Of a DNA stretch of 64,000 bases, positions 1-12,182 are shown in pieces. The translations under genes and the position numbers were made by a program. This DNA is from Guyanagaster necrorhizus (Eukaryota; Basidiomycota; Agaricomycetes; Agaricales; Physalacriaceae). The notes below the pieces were generated by a model. That model was not told the DNA's origin. It made no database searches and saw only the letters and a list, made by a program, of their open reading frames with translations. How positions within the stretch are numbered: position 1 is the first letter of the stretch; each line of letters opens with the position of its first letter. Location of the stretch: NCBI RefSeq assembly GCF_019112545.1, contig NW_025064891.1, positions 708,344-772,343 of the forward strand, written 5' to 3'.

Positions 1-1
1 C

Positions 2-3000
2 TCTAGCCACTGCTTTGTTGACACTAAGTATATAGCTGCCAATGAAATTCCCATTAAAACCATCTCTAGTATGCAACTTTGATTATTTGATGGCTTCATC
101 GGAAGCCATATATCTCAAATCGCAACTATCCCCATCTGTTTCTCATCTGGAGACACCTTCCCCATCGACTTTTATGTCACTCCTCTGGATTCATCTTGCA
201 ATCTTGTTCTAGAATACAACTGGCTCTTCCGCTACAATCCACTGATTGACTGGGCTGAGAACAGTATCATTTTCCATTCAAGCTACCAGGACCCCACTCC
301 AACCAATTCCGTGGCCTCCACCACATCCCAGGGACTTCCATGCCCACAGGACAACAGTCCACCCCTTTCCAAGCCTTCCAGCTCAATTTCGGGACTTCCA
401 TGCCCATCAGACTCTATCAGTCCAACTTCTGGAGCTTCATCCCATTCCAAGTCCACATCGGGTAGCTGGTGGACTTCATTCCCATATGAACCCATCTATT
501 CCTATCCTCCCTCAGAATCTTTTACTATGAAAGCACACCTAAAGATCTCCATCATATCTGCTGCTGCATTCATCTGAGCCAGTGCAGAAGAAGGCACCTA
601 GCAGTTCACACTGCAGTCTTCCTTGCCTAATATTGGAGCCAAGGCCACATTCATGGAACTGGCAGATCTTTTATCAGTGCCAGTAGAGTACCATGATTTT
701 GCAGATGTCTTCAGCAATACTCTCTTCAAAAAACTACCTGAACACAGACCGTATGACCTCAAAATCAACCTTGAGGAAGGGACATCTCCACCACTTGGAC
801 CCATTTATTCTCTCTCAGAATCTGAACTGAAAGCCCTACAAGAGTTTATTGATGATAATCTGCACAATGGGTTCATTACTCCATCCCACTCTCCACATGG
901 GGCTCCAGTTCTATTTGTCAAGAAAAAGACTGGTAAACTCCAACTTTGCGTCAACTACCGTGGCCTAAACAAAATCTCTAAGAAAGATTGCTACCCTCTT
1001 CCCCTCATTTCTGATCTCCTCGACTCTGCCCACTCCGCACGCATCTACACCAAGCTCAACCTTCGGCATGCCTACCATCTCGTTTGCATAGCTAAGGGGG
1101 ACAAATGGAAAACAGCCTTCCAGACCCATTATGGTTCCTTCGAATGGCATGTCATGCCCTTTGGCCTCACAAATGCTCCAGCAGCATTCCAATGATTTGT
1201 GAACAATATATTCTCAGACATGCTTGACATATCGGTAGTAGTCTACCTCAACGACATCCTCATATATTCTGACAATCTGGAAGATCACCAGAAACATGTT
1301 CGTGAGGTCCTACACAGGCTTAGAGCTAATGGACTCTACTGCAAAGGTTCCAAATGCAAATTCAACCAGGACTCCGTGGAGTACCTAGGCTACATCCTAT
1401 CACCTGAAGGACTTCACATGTCTGAAGAAAAGGTCAAGGTGATTGTTGACTGGCCGGTGCCACAAAAAGTCAAGGACATCCAATCCTTCCTTGGCTTTGC
1501 CAACTTCTACCGTCGCTTCATATATGGATATAGCAACATCATCATCCCCCTTACATGACTCACCCACAAGGGAACTCTATGGAAATTTGATGACAAATGC
1601 TTGGCTGCCTTCAATGAATTGAAACAAGCCTTTACACACACTCTCATCCTTACTCACTGGGTTTCCAATTGAAAGATAGTGGTGGAAACCAATGCCTCCA
1701 ATTATGCCATTGCAGCTATCCTCTCCATCTACCTCGAAGATGGCAAAATTCACCCGATTGCATTCTGCTCCCGGAGCCTCCACAATGCTGAACTCAACTA
1801 CGACACCCATGACAAGGAGCTCCTGGCTATTTTTGAAGCTTTTAAACATTGGTGGCACTACCTTGAAGGCTCCATGGACTCCATCGATGTCGTAACAGAC
1901 CACAAAAACCTTGAATACTTCACCACCACTAAAATTCTAACCCACCGACAAGTCCACTGGTCTGAATACCTATCCCAGTTCAACCTAGTAATTCGTTTCC
2001 ACCCTGGAAAACTTGGTGGAAAACCGGATGCGCTCACTAGATGATGGGACGTCTACCCTAAAGAGGGGGATAGCCAATATGCCCAAGTCAACCCCCACAA
2101 TTTCCAACCTGTATTCACCCAAGAACAACTTTCGGCGTCACTCCATGCAACCTACCTTGAAGGCCCTACCCTCTGAGCCAGTGCCATCATGGACATTGAC
2201 AAGCTCCACATCGATATCAAACAAGCACAATGTTCTGACCCTACGTCCTCTGACAGCCTCTGCCAGGCTAAGGCCACTTTGGAATCCTCCCCCTCTCAGT
2301 GGACCATTGATGAATCAGACATCCTCTGCTTTGAAGGCCACATCTATGTCCCGGAGTCTGGAGATCTCCATTTCCATATGCTACAGAACAATCATGACCA
2401 CATCTTGGCAGGCCACTTTGGTCAAAACCAGACATTGGAACTAGTCTGGTGGAACTATATCTGGCCAAAGATGCATGAATATATCTGACACTATGTTAAG
2501 TTCTACACAGTTTATGGGTGCAATAAGGCACCTAGACACTGCCTCTATGAGTTACTCAAACCTCTGCCAGTTCCCAAACAGCCATGGGATTCCATTTTCA
2601 TGGACTTCATTGAACAACTATCAGACTCCAATGGATTTACTGCTATCTTAGTAGTCATAGACCGAGCTAGCAAGCAAGCCATATTCATTCCCACTCATGA
2701 CACCATCAACTCCATAGAGCTAGCCCAACTTTTCCTTATCCATGTATTCTCCAAACATGGGGTACCCAGTCACATCACATCTGACCATGGCTCCAAATTC
2801 ATCTCCCAATTTACTCATGCCTTAGCCATGGCCCTTGACATGGAACTCCACCTCACCTCTGGTTATCATCCAGAGGCCGACGGACAAACAGAATGAGCAA
2901 ACCAAACTCTGGAACAATACATCCACATCTACTGCTCCTACCAGCAGGACAACTGGGACACCCTCTTACCCATTGCTGAATTTGCCTACAACAATGCTCC

Positions 3001-3694
3001 TAACGCATCCACCAGAATCTCCCCATTTTTTGCTAATAAGAGTTATCACCCCAACATCACCATTCACCCTGAAAGGGACATCACCTCCACCCGGGCCTGA
3101 GATTTCACAGTCAACCTTGATGAACTCCATCAATTACTGAAGGATGAAATTTCTGAAGCTCAGTCTCACTACAAGACCCAAGCAGACAAACATCAGATTC
3201 CAGCACCTCCGTTCACAGTAGGGGACAAGGCCTACCTCAGCTCCAAACATATCAAAACCACCTGCCTGACCAGAAAATTTTTGGAGAAATACCTTGGTCC
3301 TTTTGAAATCATAGTCCAACCTGGTACTCACTCTTTTACCCTGAGGCTTCCACCGGATCTCTGGTCCATTCACCCTGTCTTCCATGTGTCACAATTGGAA
3401 CCCATAGAAGAAAACACCATTCCTAACCGAATCCAACCACCACTGCCTCCAGTCAAAGTCGATGGAGAAGAACATTTCGAAATAGCCCAAGTCCTTGACT
3501 CTAAACTGGACCGCTGGTTCTGCTGCCCACTGCTGTACAAAATCCAGTGGCTAGGATATGAAGGTACCAATGAAGAGTTTGCTTGGTTACCGGCCTCCGA
3601 GTTCTCCGCCAACAAATTTATTGAAGAATTCCATCATCGATACCCAGGCAAACCAGAACCCTTGTCTAAAGTCATTCAAACATCCCATTCCTAA
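2..3694 (+). pseudogene. pol pseudogene of element A (PR end, RT, RNase H, integrase, chromodomain)
   Basis: One reading frame is kept from base 2 to the stop at 3694, broken only by substitutions. Order: end of the aspartic protease (SHCFVDTKY at the start), a proline/serine linker (about 290-600), RT (about 690-1560), RNase H (1679-2044), integrase zinc finger and catalytic core (2340-2900), C-terminal domain and chromodomain (3281-3694). Stops lie near 578, 598, 1193, 1556, 1670, 2042, 2174, 2486, 2894 and 3098. Most are CGA to TGA; one is CAG to TAG and one TGG to TGA. RT catalytic residues are lost: YLDD is YLND near 1250 and TKLDL is TKLNL near 1050. It cannot encode a working polymerase. 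Confidence 0.9.
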
Positions 3695-3839
3695 TACAAT
3701 GCTACTCTGGACACCACTAGCCCCCACCTTACCATTTCAATCACTTTTACACTTTTAAAATCGAAATCTTGTATTTACATTTCTTTTCTCCACTACCAAC
3801 ATCCGATGCCCTTTCTATATACATTTCATACAAAAGATT

Positions 3840-5173
3840 TTACAAAGAAGCGGAACCTGATGGGACTGCACCAGAATCCAAACTCTCCCTCTGCTCCTTC
3901 AACTCCTCTATATCCTCATCCAGCCTCTTTAACATCGCCTCCTGAAGATCCTCCACCTCCTGATCCCTCTCATCCTTGAAAATCAGTCGGGCCTTCTTCC
4001 AGGCCTCCACCTCGGACTCCAAAAACAGCTCCAAAGGAGACGACATATCATCGGAACCATAGTCATCTTGAAGACCTGCCACAGTACCATGAACATCTGC
4101 CACCTCGTCCGCCAACTCATTCACGTGATGCATCAACTTGTGTATCAATTTTGAAAGTTGGTGGAGACCGGCAGAGACCTCCACACTGCTGATCACCTCA
4201 CTCATGGTGATGCCCTTGTTGAATGAACAGGCGGTTTTCTTGACCTTGCAGTGAGAGCAAGTCCACCCTTGACCGGCGCCTTCAGTCATCAGTCATGCAT
4301 AACACTGTGCACCATCTTGATGACAATGCACACAACTCCCTGAAAACAAAAGCTAAGTTAAGCCATGAAAGAAAACTAAGATACTTACTTTCACCATCCA
4401 ACAATTCTTCACCCTCCGCCGGCCCTGCCACTTCCAACTTCGCCTGCTTTTTGGGGCTAACGATCGCCTCTGTCTCACTGTCATCCACTATGCCCCTCAA
4501 CCTGAACTTGCATTTATGTCCCTTCTCTGCTGGAACCGCTGCCCTTCTCTTCTCCTCCTGCACCCTCTTCCTCCTCTCCAGGGTCTCCTCAGATTCCTCG
4601 GACTCATTGTCCCCCTCAGTCTCCTTCGCCTGCTCATCATCGGACTCTGGAGGCATATAGTGAGTCACCTTCTTGAAGCAAAGACTGAGGCCAGGACCAT
4701 ACTGTTCCACCAAAACTTGACACAGCTAAAAATCAGTGGCCTCCACAGGGGTCATCAGCAACCCATCCTCCATAACCATCCCCTCTGGCTCTACCTCCTC
4801 AGCCTCAGCCCTCACTGCCACCTCTGTGGCCTCCCTCTCTGTGGCCTCCCTCTCCTCAGCTGCCCTCCAAGCTGCCTCTCTCAATGCCTCCTCTGCCTCC
4901 TTAGTCCGCCTCTCCACGGCTTGCCGAACCTCCTCCCTCTTCCTCTCCAATTTCTCCTTCTGCTCCTTTTTCCATGCCTCTCAGGCCATATGGTCCACCT
5001 GAACCTTTTCCTCCCACTCTTGCTCCCTTTGCCATTCCAAATGACTCTCTACAGCCTCTGTGTATTCTTCTTCCATGGCCTCCCATTCTAGATGAAACAA
5101 TTCCTTAGCCTCTTCAGAGCCATCGGGGGTGGATCCCCTCACCAGAGGCTTGGGAGTGCATGAGCGATGACAT
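3840..5173 (-). pseudogene. antisense accessory gene of element A, decayed (coiled coil plus cysteine triads)
   Basis: This gene runs against pol and meets it tail to tail, 145 bases apart. It matches the gene at 39049-40387 in M. Exon 1 (about 5173-4389) gives a Glu/Arg/Ala-rich coiled coil, then an acidic Ser/Glu stretch. The intron 4388-4340 (49 bases, GTAAG donor, TTTTCAG acceptor) is intact. Exon 2 (4339-3840) encodes CX2CX6C, a TGA at 4295-4293, then CX2CX5C (CSHCKVKKTAC) and a second coiled coil. Damage: a 17-base deletion just after the ATG relative to M, which shifts the frame, and a TAG near 4725 where M has CGG. Function is unknown; the cysteine pattern suggests zinc binding. Confidence 0.8.
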
Positions 5174-5296
5174 AGGTGATAATGGTGGTTTCAGATCAAG
5201 ATACAAAACTCCCACAGCCACCAACAACCCTCTATGTGGCCCCACCAGCCATTGAGATCAGCACTCTTGAGGGCAAGAATGCTAAGAAGAGGATAC

Positions 5297-5794
5297 TGTT
5301 ACGTGCATGCCACTGGCCTCCATGTCATCTCAACCAATCACGAATTCTATCATGCTACCCACCGGACTCTAGCTGCTTCTCATTACCTACTAATTTCATT
5401 TCACCATTATCATTTCACATCTGTATTTCATATTGTAATACCTAGACCCTGAACTCGGTAGCAAATATTCACACTGGAACCCAATGGAATCCAACTCGAA
5501 ATTAGCTACCATTAGTATATAAAGCCATGTATATCACTGTAACTACTCAGTTTGAATATCAACTTAGATAAGCCACCCACACTTCACACTCACTTCAACT
5601 CCTCACTACCTTGTTTGTTGGATTCCACTCCGAAGAACATTCCAGTTCACTTCTCTAATGAATCTCCATCCTGTCCATCCAGATCCTTGGGCCCTGACTC
5701 AAGAGTGATGTTGCCAATAGCTTCATCAATGCCCATGCACTCTGCCAGACTCTGCGAGTGCACTCAAGCCCACTCGATTGGCATGTTCCTAACA
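5297..5794 (+). repeat. 3' LTR of element A (family 1)
   Basis: 498 bases, TGTTA...TAACA. TATATAAAG at 5516-5524 matches the promoter TATA box of the other family-1 LTRs, followed about 35 bases later by CAGTTTGAATATC, the decayed form of the self-priming start seen in M. Confidence 0.92.
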
Positions 5795-6012
5795 ATGGCT
5801 TTATATACTAATAGTAACTAATTCTGAGTTGGATTTCATTGGATTCTGGTGTCAGTATTCACTACTGAGTTCAGGGTCTAGATATTACAATGTAAAATAC
5901 AGATGTGAAATGAAATTAGTAGGTAATAGGAAGTGGCCAGAGTCTAGTGAGTAATATGATTGGATTCATGGTTGGTTTAGGTGACACAGAGGCTGGTGGC
6001 ATGCACATAACA
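5795..6012 (-). repeat. Family 1 LTR fragment, reverse orientation
   Basis: It matches the last ~230 bases of the family-1 LTR as read on the + strand in M (from ATGGCTTTATATACTAATGG to the terminal ATAACA). It abuts the 3' LTR of A directly, so A landed in this LTR next to its TATA box. The rest should lie left of A, outside the window. The LTR itself sits in the gag of element B. Confidence 0.85.
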
Positions 6013-6700
6013 CTGGGCTTCACTATCCAGAATGGGATCATCATTTGCAAAATACCATAGAGAAGCCTGGTCACTGATGATAACTCACTTCATTCATTCC
6101 TTGGGCCACTACTAGAGTGGTATCAGTCACCATTCTCAGAGTGGCCAAATCTGATGGGTGCATTGCCTCATGATACAGCAGTCCTCCAATGCCATTCAGA
6201 CCTCTTACAGAAACCCCACCCCTTCAAGAGAGCATCAGATGACATCAACTGATTCATTGTAGACTGTGAACAATATTTCAAAGCCTATATTGGATACCTC
6301 AAGTCAGATATAAACAAAGTCATCTTTGTCACCTCCTACCTCAAAGAAAAAGCAAAGACCTAGTGAATCCTCATTTCATCCAACTTTTAATTCACCACTC
6401 AGGAACACTATCACTATCCCTCATGGCCCAAGGTGAAAGAAGTAAAAGATGTGGCCAGCCAGTGAGCAATTCCACTGAACTGGCCAAAGGACTTTATAGT
6501 GTGTAAACAACAGCCATCGAGCAGACTAATAGTATTTCTGTAGCCACACCTACTGTATCTATATATTCAAATATACCCAGATCCCCAACATACACCAAAG
6601 AATCACATAAAGGAAAAACTCAAATGCTAAAGGGCTGAACAAGAGCAGAGAGCTCAAATACCTGGCTCAAGCTATTTGACACCAAATGGATATAGAGGGC
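6013..6700 (+). pseudogene. gag pseudogene of element B, deleted
   Basis: The capsid N-terminal half is recognisable at 6080-6360 (SLHSF, WPNLMGAL, DCEQYFKAYIGYL, INKVIF, KEKAKT), collinear with the gag of E and J. Near 6410 the text jumps from the QEHYHYPSWP region to the gag C-terminus (KVKEVKDVASQ), with only about three shared bases at the join. The CCHC zinc knuckle that E, F and G have is therefore missing. The gag stop is TGA at about 6461, as in the other copies. Internal stops add to the damage. Confidence 0.8.
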
Positions 6701-6899
6701 CATCACAGATGCCACAAATAAAGCAATGGCAAAAGCCATACTTCAGAACTGAGTCCACAAAAAAAGAATTGAAGAAGTTAAAGGATGAAGTCATCAGAAG
6801 ACTGCAAATAGTGAAACAGTGCTGTGCTTTAAAATAGCTTGACAAGATGAGAGGATCACCCAAATTTATACAATGAACTAAAACACCAGGATGAGACCT

Positions 6900-9800
6900 G
6901 CTTGCCAAAGTGCAAATCAAAACTCTGATGACTTAGTCTACATTTGCTATCACTGCCTTAATCGACAGCAGGTGCACAGGGAGTTTGATAAACCAAGCTT
7001 TCATCAAGTACAGGTTATCCACATAAGCAATGGCAGCCTCAATTCCAGTCTACAATGCCAATGAAACAAAGAATCAGGCTGGCTTGATCACTGAGTTCAT
7101 TGAACTATGACTAACCATCAGTGATTATGCCAAGTGAATCAACTTGGCCATCACTGACCTGGGTGCAAAGGAAGTCTTTCTCAGGCATGACTAGTTGATC
7201 TGACATAATCTCTTGATCAACTGGAAGACTGAAAGAATCACCTTTGCCCATTATAAATGCTGAAAACTCTTATTTGAATTACTGGATGAGGATCCTGAAG
7301 ATTGTTGAGATAAAGAGATAGAGGATGAAGAAATGATTCTGACCATTGATCTCCAGCATGAGATTTATATCCATGCCACCCATCATGCCAACAACCTGGT
7401 GGCTAAAGCCAATGAATGGAAGAAGAAGAAAACCTTCAAGGAAATAGTGCCAGAGTGGTGAGCATATGACTTCTGAGACCTCTTCAAAAAGGAAAGTTTT
7501 GATGAGTTACCAGAGCCTAAACTATGGGACCATGCAATCAAGCTCATCCTAAATGCCAATGCTAATCTTGATTGCAAAACATATCCTCTCAGAATTAATG
7601 AGCAGCATGAACTCAATAAGTTCCTTGATAAGAACCTGTCCAGCAGGTGAATCCAATCATCAAAATCACTAATGGCCTCTCCCTTTTTCTTTATCAAAAA
7701 GAAGGACAGCAAGCTCTACCCAGTGCAGGACTACTGAAAACTTAATAAAATGACTATTAAAAATCATTATCCTCTCTTATTAATCTCAGAATTAATAAAC
7801 AAACTCTAAAGTGCCAAATATTACCTAAACTTGACATCAGATAGGGCTATAATAACATCTGCATCAAGAAAAGAGATAAATGGAAGGCTGTCTTTAGAAC
7901 CAACTGAGAACTATTTGAGCCTATCATCATGTTCTTCAGGCTCACCAACTCTCTGGTCACCTTCCAATGGATGATGAACGATATCTTCTGGGATCTCATT
8001 TCCACTGAAAAAATCACCATCTATCTTAATGACATCCTGATCATGTCTAAAACACCCTCTGGGATCCTTCTCAACAAGCTGCCTTCAAAAACCTGAAATG
8101 ATGACTCACAGAAGACATCATACTTGCAATTCCCACTCAAGGCAAGAAATTCTGAGTAGAGGTGGACTCCAGTGAGAGGGCTATTGGCATGGTACTCTCA
8201 TAGCAACAGGAAGAGAAATGGCACCCTATTGCCTTCCTCTCTAAAGTGCTCATCATCACTGAATGAAATTATGAGATCTATGACAAAGAGTTACTTGCCA
8301 TCATGATCACCCTGAAAGAATGGTGGCATTATTTGATCAGAGCTATAGAGGTCTTCAAGATCTGGATGGATCATTAAAACCTCTGGTACTTTCAACAATC
8401 TCAAAAGCTAAATTGACAGCAAGCATAATGAGTTACAGAGCTCAGCCAATATTAGTACACACTCCACTATAAAGTGGGTGTGGCAAATAAAAAGGCTGAC
8501 CTCCTCAGCAGAAAGGTGGATTATAAGGGGAAGCCAATAATGAAGAAGTAACCTTGTTATGACTCAAACACTTCCAGGCCATGATAATGCTGATGGAGGA
8601 GGAGATTCACAAGTGTATTAAGAGTGTCATGCAGGACAACCACAAATGGGATCAACAAGTGGCCCCATCCCTAAATCATGAATGGGGGATGACAAAAGAT
8701 AAGAGACTAATCTACTACAATGAACAGATTTATATTCCCAGAGATCAAGAACTACAGAGAGAAATTATTGCCATATACCATGATCATGCCACAGTGAGCC
8801 ATCTGGAGATTGCCAAGACCAAAGAACTGGTGCTATGAGAGTATTAGTGACCTAAAATGGGCATTAACATCACCATATACATAAAAGCATGCAAAGTTTG
8901 CTAATATGGAAAATTCTTCATATAAGCCTGGATTGCACCACTACACCCAAATGAGGTTCCAACATCTCTTTGGACCCACATCTTGGTTGATATAATCACT
9001 AGGCTTCCTGATTGCAATAGCTATGATGCAATCCTCATTATTATAGATTGCTTCTCAAAAGCAATCATCCTGATTATCTGCTCAATGGAACTAACCTCTG
9101 AAGAATCAGCCAAAATCCTACATGATGAGGTTTATGCTAAATATGGTATGCCTCAAGTGGTTATCTTGGACAGGGGCCTTCAGTTTGTCTCCAAATTCCT
9201 GGATAATCTATATCAGCTCCTGAACATCAAACAAAATGTATCCACTGCATACCATCTGCAGACCAATAGACAGATGGAACATGCAAACCAAGAAGTGGAG
9301 AAGTATTTGCACCTATTTATTAACTACTGACAAGATGACTGGATCAAATGGCTGGCTCTTGCCACCTTCCAATACAATAACTGAATCCATACCACAACAG
9401 AAAAAACCCCATTCTTCATCAATCATGGTCAACACCCTAATGTCACTCAAACTGAGCAACATCATACCACCACTCTCTACATCCTCTGATTTTGCCACCA
9501 TCATAGCAAAAATTCATTCAGAAACCAAGACCACTCTCGAATGAGCTATAGCTTCTATGAAATAACAGTATAACAAACACTACCATCTAGTGCACTTTTA
9601 TACACCCAATGATAAAGTCTGGCTCAACACTAGCAACCTTCATCTCCCATGCCCAAAGTATAAATTGACTGACAAATGCATCAGCCTCTTTCTTATAATC
9701 ACTAAGATTGGAATTAGTGCATACAAATTGCAACTACCACCAATATAGAAAGTTCACAATGTCTTCAATGAAGTATTCTTGATGTCATACATTGCCCCCA

Positions 9801-10048
9801 CCTTCTCAAACTAGAACCAACCTCCACCTTTGCCCTCTGACCTCATTGATAATGAGGAACACTATGAAGTCAACCAGATCCTCCATCATAGACTTCAAAA
9901 AATCAGAGCAAAAGGAGATGGAATGATGATGACTGTTGACTACTTTATCTCTTAGAAAGGTTATGGGCTGGAATCTAATCAGTGGATCAACAAAAGACTA
10001 ATGAATACTGATGAGGCCATACATGAATATGAATTATCCCTAAATTAA
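6900..10048 (+). pseudogene. pol pseudogene of element B
   Basis: Protease is seen near 6957 with ALIDSRCTGS, where the catalytic DSG has become DSR. RT follows (about 7460-8055), with the active site as YLND. A deletion of roughly 330 bases relative to D removes the end of RT, so RNase H (about 8090-8500) follows at once. Integrase occupies 8581-9540, with the first Asp in VDIITRLPD, the second in LDRGLQF and the Glu in the NRQMEHAN block. The chromodomain ends at the stop 10046-10048. Stops are frequent throughout. Confidence 0.85.
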
Positions 10049-10081
10049 ACTATTGAAATGATAATCTTAAAGAGAGGGTAA

Positions 10082-10548
10082 TGCTATAATTTTCTACCTT
10101 TTTCTACTTCTTTCCTTGGTTAACCCCTATTTATACTTAGTCAGGGTGCTAACACAAGTGCTTAAGACTATGAGACCAGGCTTAGTCATCACAACAAGCC
10201 AAGTCAGTCTTTGTCTTTCAATGTGACAGCACTGCTTGATGATGCACAATCATTCTTTTATGTATAGTAGTGATGCTCAAGGACAATAAGCACAAAGAGC
10301 TCAACAATATACAATTAGTAGTCATATATTTAGACAAGACCTGTATAGTATTTAAGAGGCTCACTTTCACTGGGGAATCTCCAGCTTTAAGCTAAAGTTT
10401 ATTCACACCATTCTACTCTCAAGCCAATTCTTCTTGGCCTTGTGACACACTGATCAGAGATGCATCAGTGAACTCAGATAACTGTCTGAAGTGCAAGGCA
10501 GCTTCTGTTTATCATGTGTTTCTGTTCATATGACACTTGAGTCTAACA
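10082..10548 (+). repeat. 3' LTR of element B (family 2)
   Basis: 467 bases, from TGCTATAATTTTC (decayed TGTTATGATTTT) to GTCTAACA. It is preceded by the polypurine tract CTTAAAGAGAGGG (10067-10079). It ends inside gag of another family-2 copy. Confidence 0.88.
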
Positions 10549-10917
10549 ACAACATTATCAGATGCCCTGATAGCCAGTACTCAAACAAATGATTATTGAC
10601 AAATTTATTAATCCAGTGGTACAGAAGATACATAAACAGAAGATGTAGGAGTACAAGATAGCTGACAAGCCAGCCACCAAGTACTTTGATGAACTAGAAT
10701 AGCTTGATAAATTAGCTGGAGTCAGAGATGATATAACAGACACAGGTCAAATAGTCAAGTACATGAAGATGAGAGCACCACTCTTCTACTTGAAGATCAT
10801 CTCAGACCTCAGACAGAATATCTCTAAGAGATATAATGCATGGAAGGAACACATCACTACAATATATAAGGAATGGCAGCAGCAAAAGACTGAACAGATC
10901 ACCCTTCACTGGACAAC
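10549..10917 (+). pseudogene. gag fragment of a family 2 copy (C)
   Basis: The sequence matches mid-gag of F (24788-25150): the stretch reading like FINPVVQKIHKQKM, EYKIADKPATKYFDEL and ISKRYNAWKEHITTIYKE. It begins exactly where the LTR of B ends and stops near 10917, where the text changes to the leader end and gag start of D. Either a separate copy was fused to D by deletion or D has a partial gag duplication; the window does not decide. Several stops are present. Confidence 0.75.
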
Positions 10918-10959
10918 CCCTATCTGACAAAGTCAAAGGAAGCAGGAAGGCCCCCAAAG

Positions 10960-12180
10960 GTATAGGGAATAACTCTGAAGCAGTGGAACTAGGGTTCATC
11001 ATTGAAGATGGACACATTGTGTGCAAGAAGATATGGCTATCAGAGAGTCCTATCACTGATGACAGCTCCCTTCATTTATTCTCAGAATTCCCAATGACTT
11101 AGAATATCCTGCTCTTCAGCAGGATCCTGAATCCTATGACAGCACTCACTGCTGATGCAGCTATTCTTAACTGTAGACTGGATCTCCTATGAAAGCCTCA
11201 CCCTTTTAAAGGGGTCTCTGATGACATTGATCACTTTCTTGTCAATTGCAATCAATATTTTCAAGTTTACTCTCTCTTCTTCCAGATTCACCATCATATA
11301 TCTTGAGGACAAAGCTAAAATATAGTGGATACTTCTTGCCCCCATATTCTGGTTGACTATGAGGCAATATCATCAGTATCTCTCATAGCTGATATTTAAA
11401 CAAATAGTGATCAACAAATTCACTGACTTTATAGTCCAAAAAGTATACAAATAAAAAATGAAGGAGTACAAGATGAGAGACAAACCAGCCACAGAATACT
11501 TCAATAAGCTAGAACAACTTGAAAAGCTTGTCAAAGTATGTGATAACATCACAGACACCAGATGAATGATTGAGTATATGAAGATAGAGGCTCTGGCCTT
11601 CTATCTGAAGATAATCTCAGATATTAGATATGGGATTCCAAAAGGATATGATAAATGAAAGGCCCATATCATCACAATGTACAAAGAGAGGCAATGAGCA
11701 ATTCTGCTGACTCAGCCAAGATAATGAGTGGTGTATCACAAGCAGATACTAGATGGACTGATTATATCTCTGTAGTACTACCTATATCTAAATTATGTGT
11801 GCATTTGAATATATCTGATACTACCATTCAATAACCAAAATCACCTAAGGAAAGAACTCAGTCATCTATGGGTCAAACAGGGGCAGCAAGCCCTACTAGT
11901 TAGCTCAAGCTATTCAATACCAAATGGATTTGGTGAGCCATTAAGGATGCAAAGAACAAAGCTATAGCAAAAGCCATACTCAGAAACTAGATCCACAAGA
12001 TCTGAGCTGAAGAAGTGATCAATAAGATGATAAAAGAAATGAGAAAGGCCAAATGCTGCTGAGCCTTAGAGTGACTTGATAAACTTTGAGGACTATGGAA
12101 GTTCATTTGACAATCCAAGACCTCTGGTTAAGATCTCCTAGCCAAAGCCTAAATCAAGATGCTTACATCTTGAAGCATCT
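10960..12180 (+). pseudogene. gag pseudogene of element D
   Basis: The gag N-terminus starts near 10990 (GFIIEDGHIVCKK, SESPITDDSSLHLFSEF). Mid-gag continues to the MYKER region near 11690, where it jumps to CAATGAGCAATTC, the gag-pol border of the other copies. The roughly 390 bases lost include the CCHC zinc knuckle. In F the two ends of this stretch share GCAGT, so a deletion between short direct repeats fits. From 11700 the text is the Ser/Thr-rich linker before the protease. Confidence 0.78.
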
Positions 12181-12182
12181 AT

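Larger units (their letters stand above)
1..5794 (+). mobile_element. Family 1 Ty3/gypsy element A, 5' part outside the window
   Basis: Copy A begins inside the protease and runs through RT, RNase H, integrase and chromodomain, then an antisense accessory gene, a purine-rich tract (5281-5296) and a 3' LTR. The layout is that of copy M at 38434-44893 on the opposite strand. It is an old copy: CpG is scarce, many CGA arginine codons are TGA, and catalytic aspartates are changed. The 5' LTR, gag and start of the protease lie to the left of the window. On the right it ends inside an older family-1 LTR lying in reverse, so it inserted into a copy of its own family. Confidence 0.9.
6013..10548 (+). 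mobile_element. Family 2 Ty3/gypsy element B, 5' end lost
   Basis: B starts in gag, immediately right of the family-1 LTR fragment, and ends with a 3' LTR. It carries gag, protease, RT, RNase H, integrase and chromodomain relics in normal Ty3/gypsy order. Two internal deletions are clear when compared with E, G and D: one takes the C-terminal capsid and the nucleocapsid (near 6410), the other the end of RT and the connection region (near 8055). Its right LTR abuts gag sequence of another copy (C), so B inserted into that gag. Confidence 0.88.

Noticed and set aside
246..530. Pro/His-rich 94-aa frame at 246-530
   Set aside because: It is an alternative frame of the pol linker of A; the pol frame is supported by homology to M and I.
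4295..5091. Plus-strand Leu/Pro/Ser-rich frames (4295-4660, 4516-5091, 4736-5002)
   Set aside because: They are the complement of the Glu/Arg-rich coiled-coil coding strand of the antisense gene; the composition follows from that.
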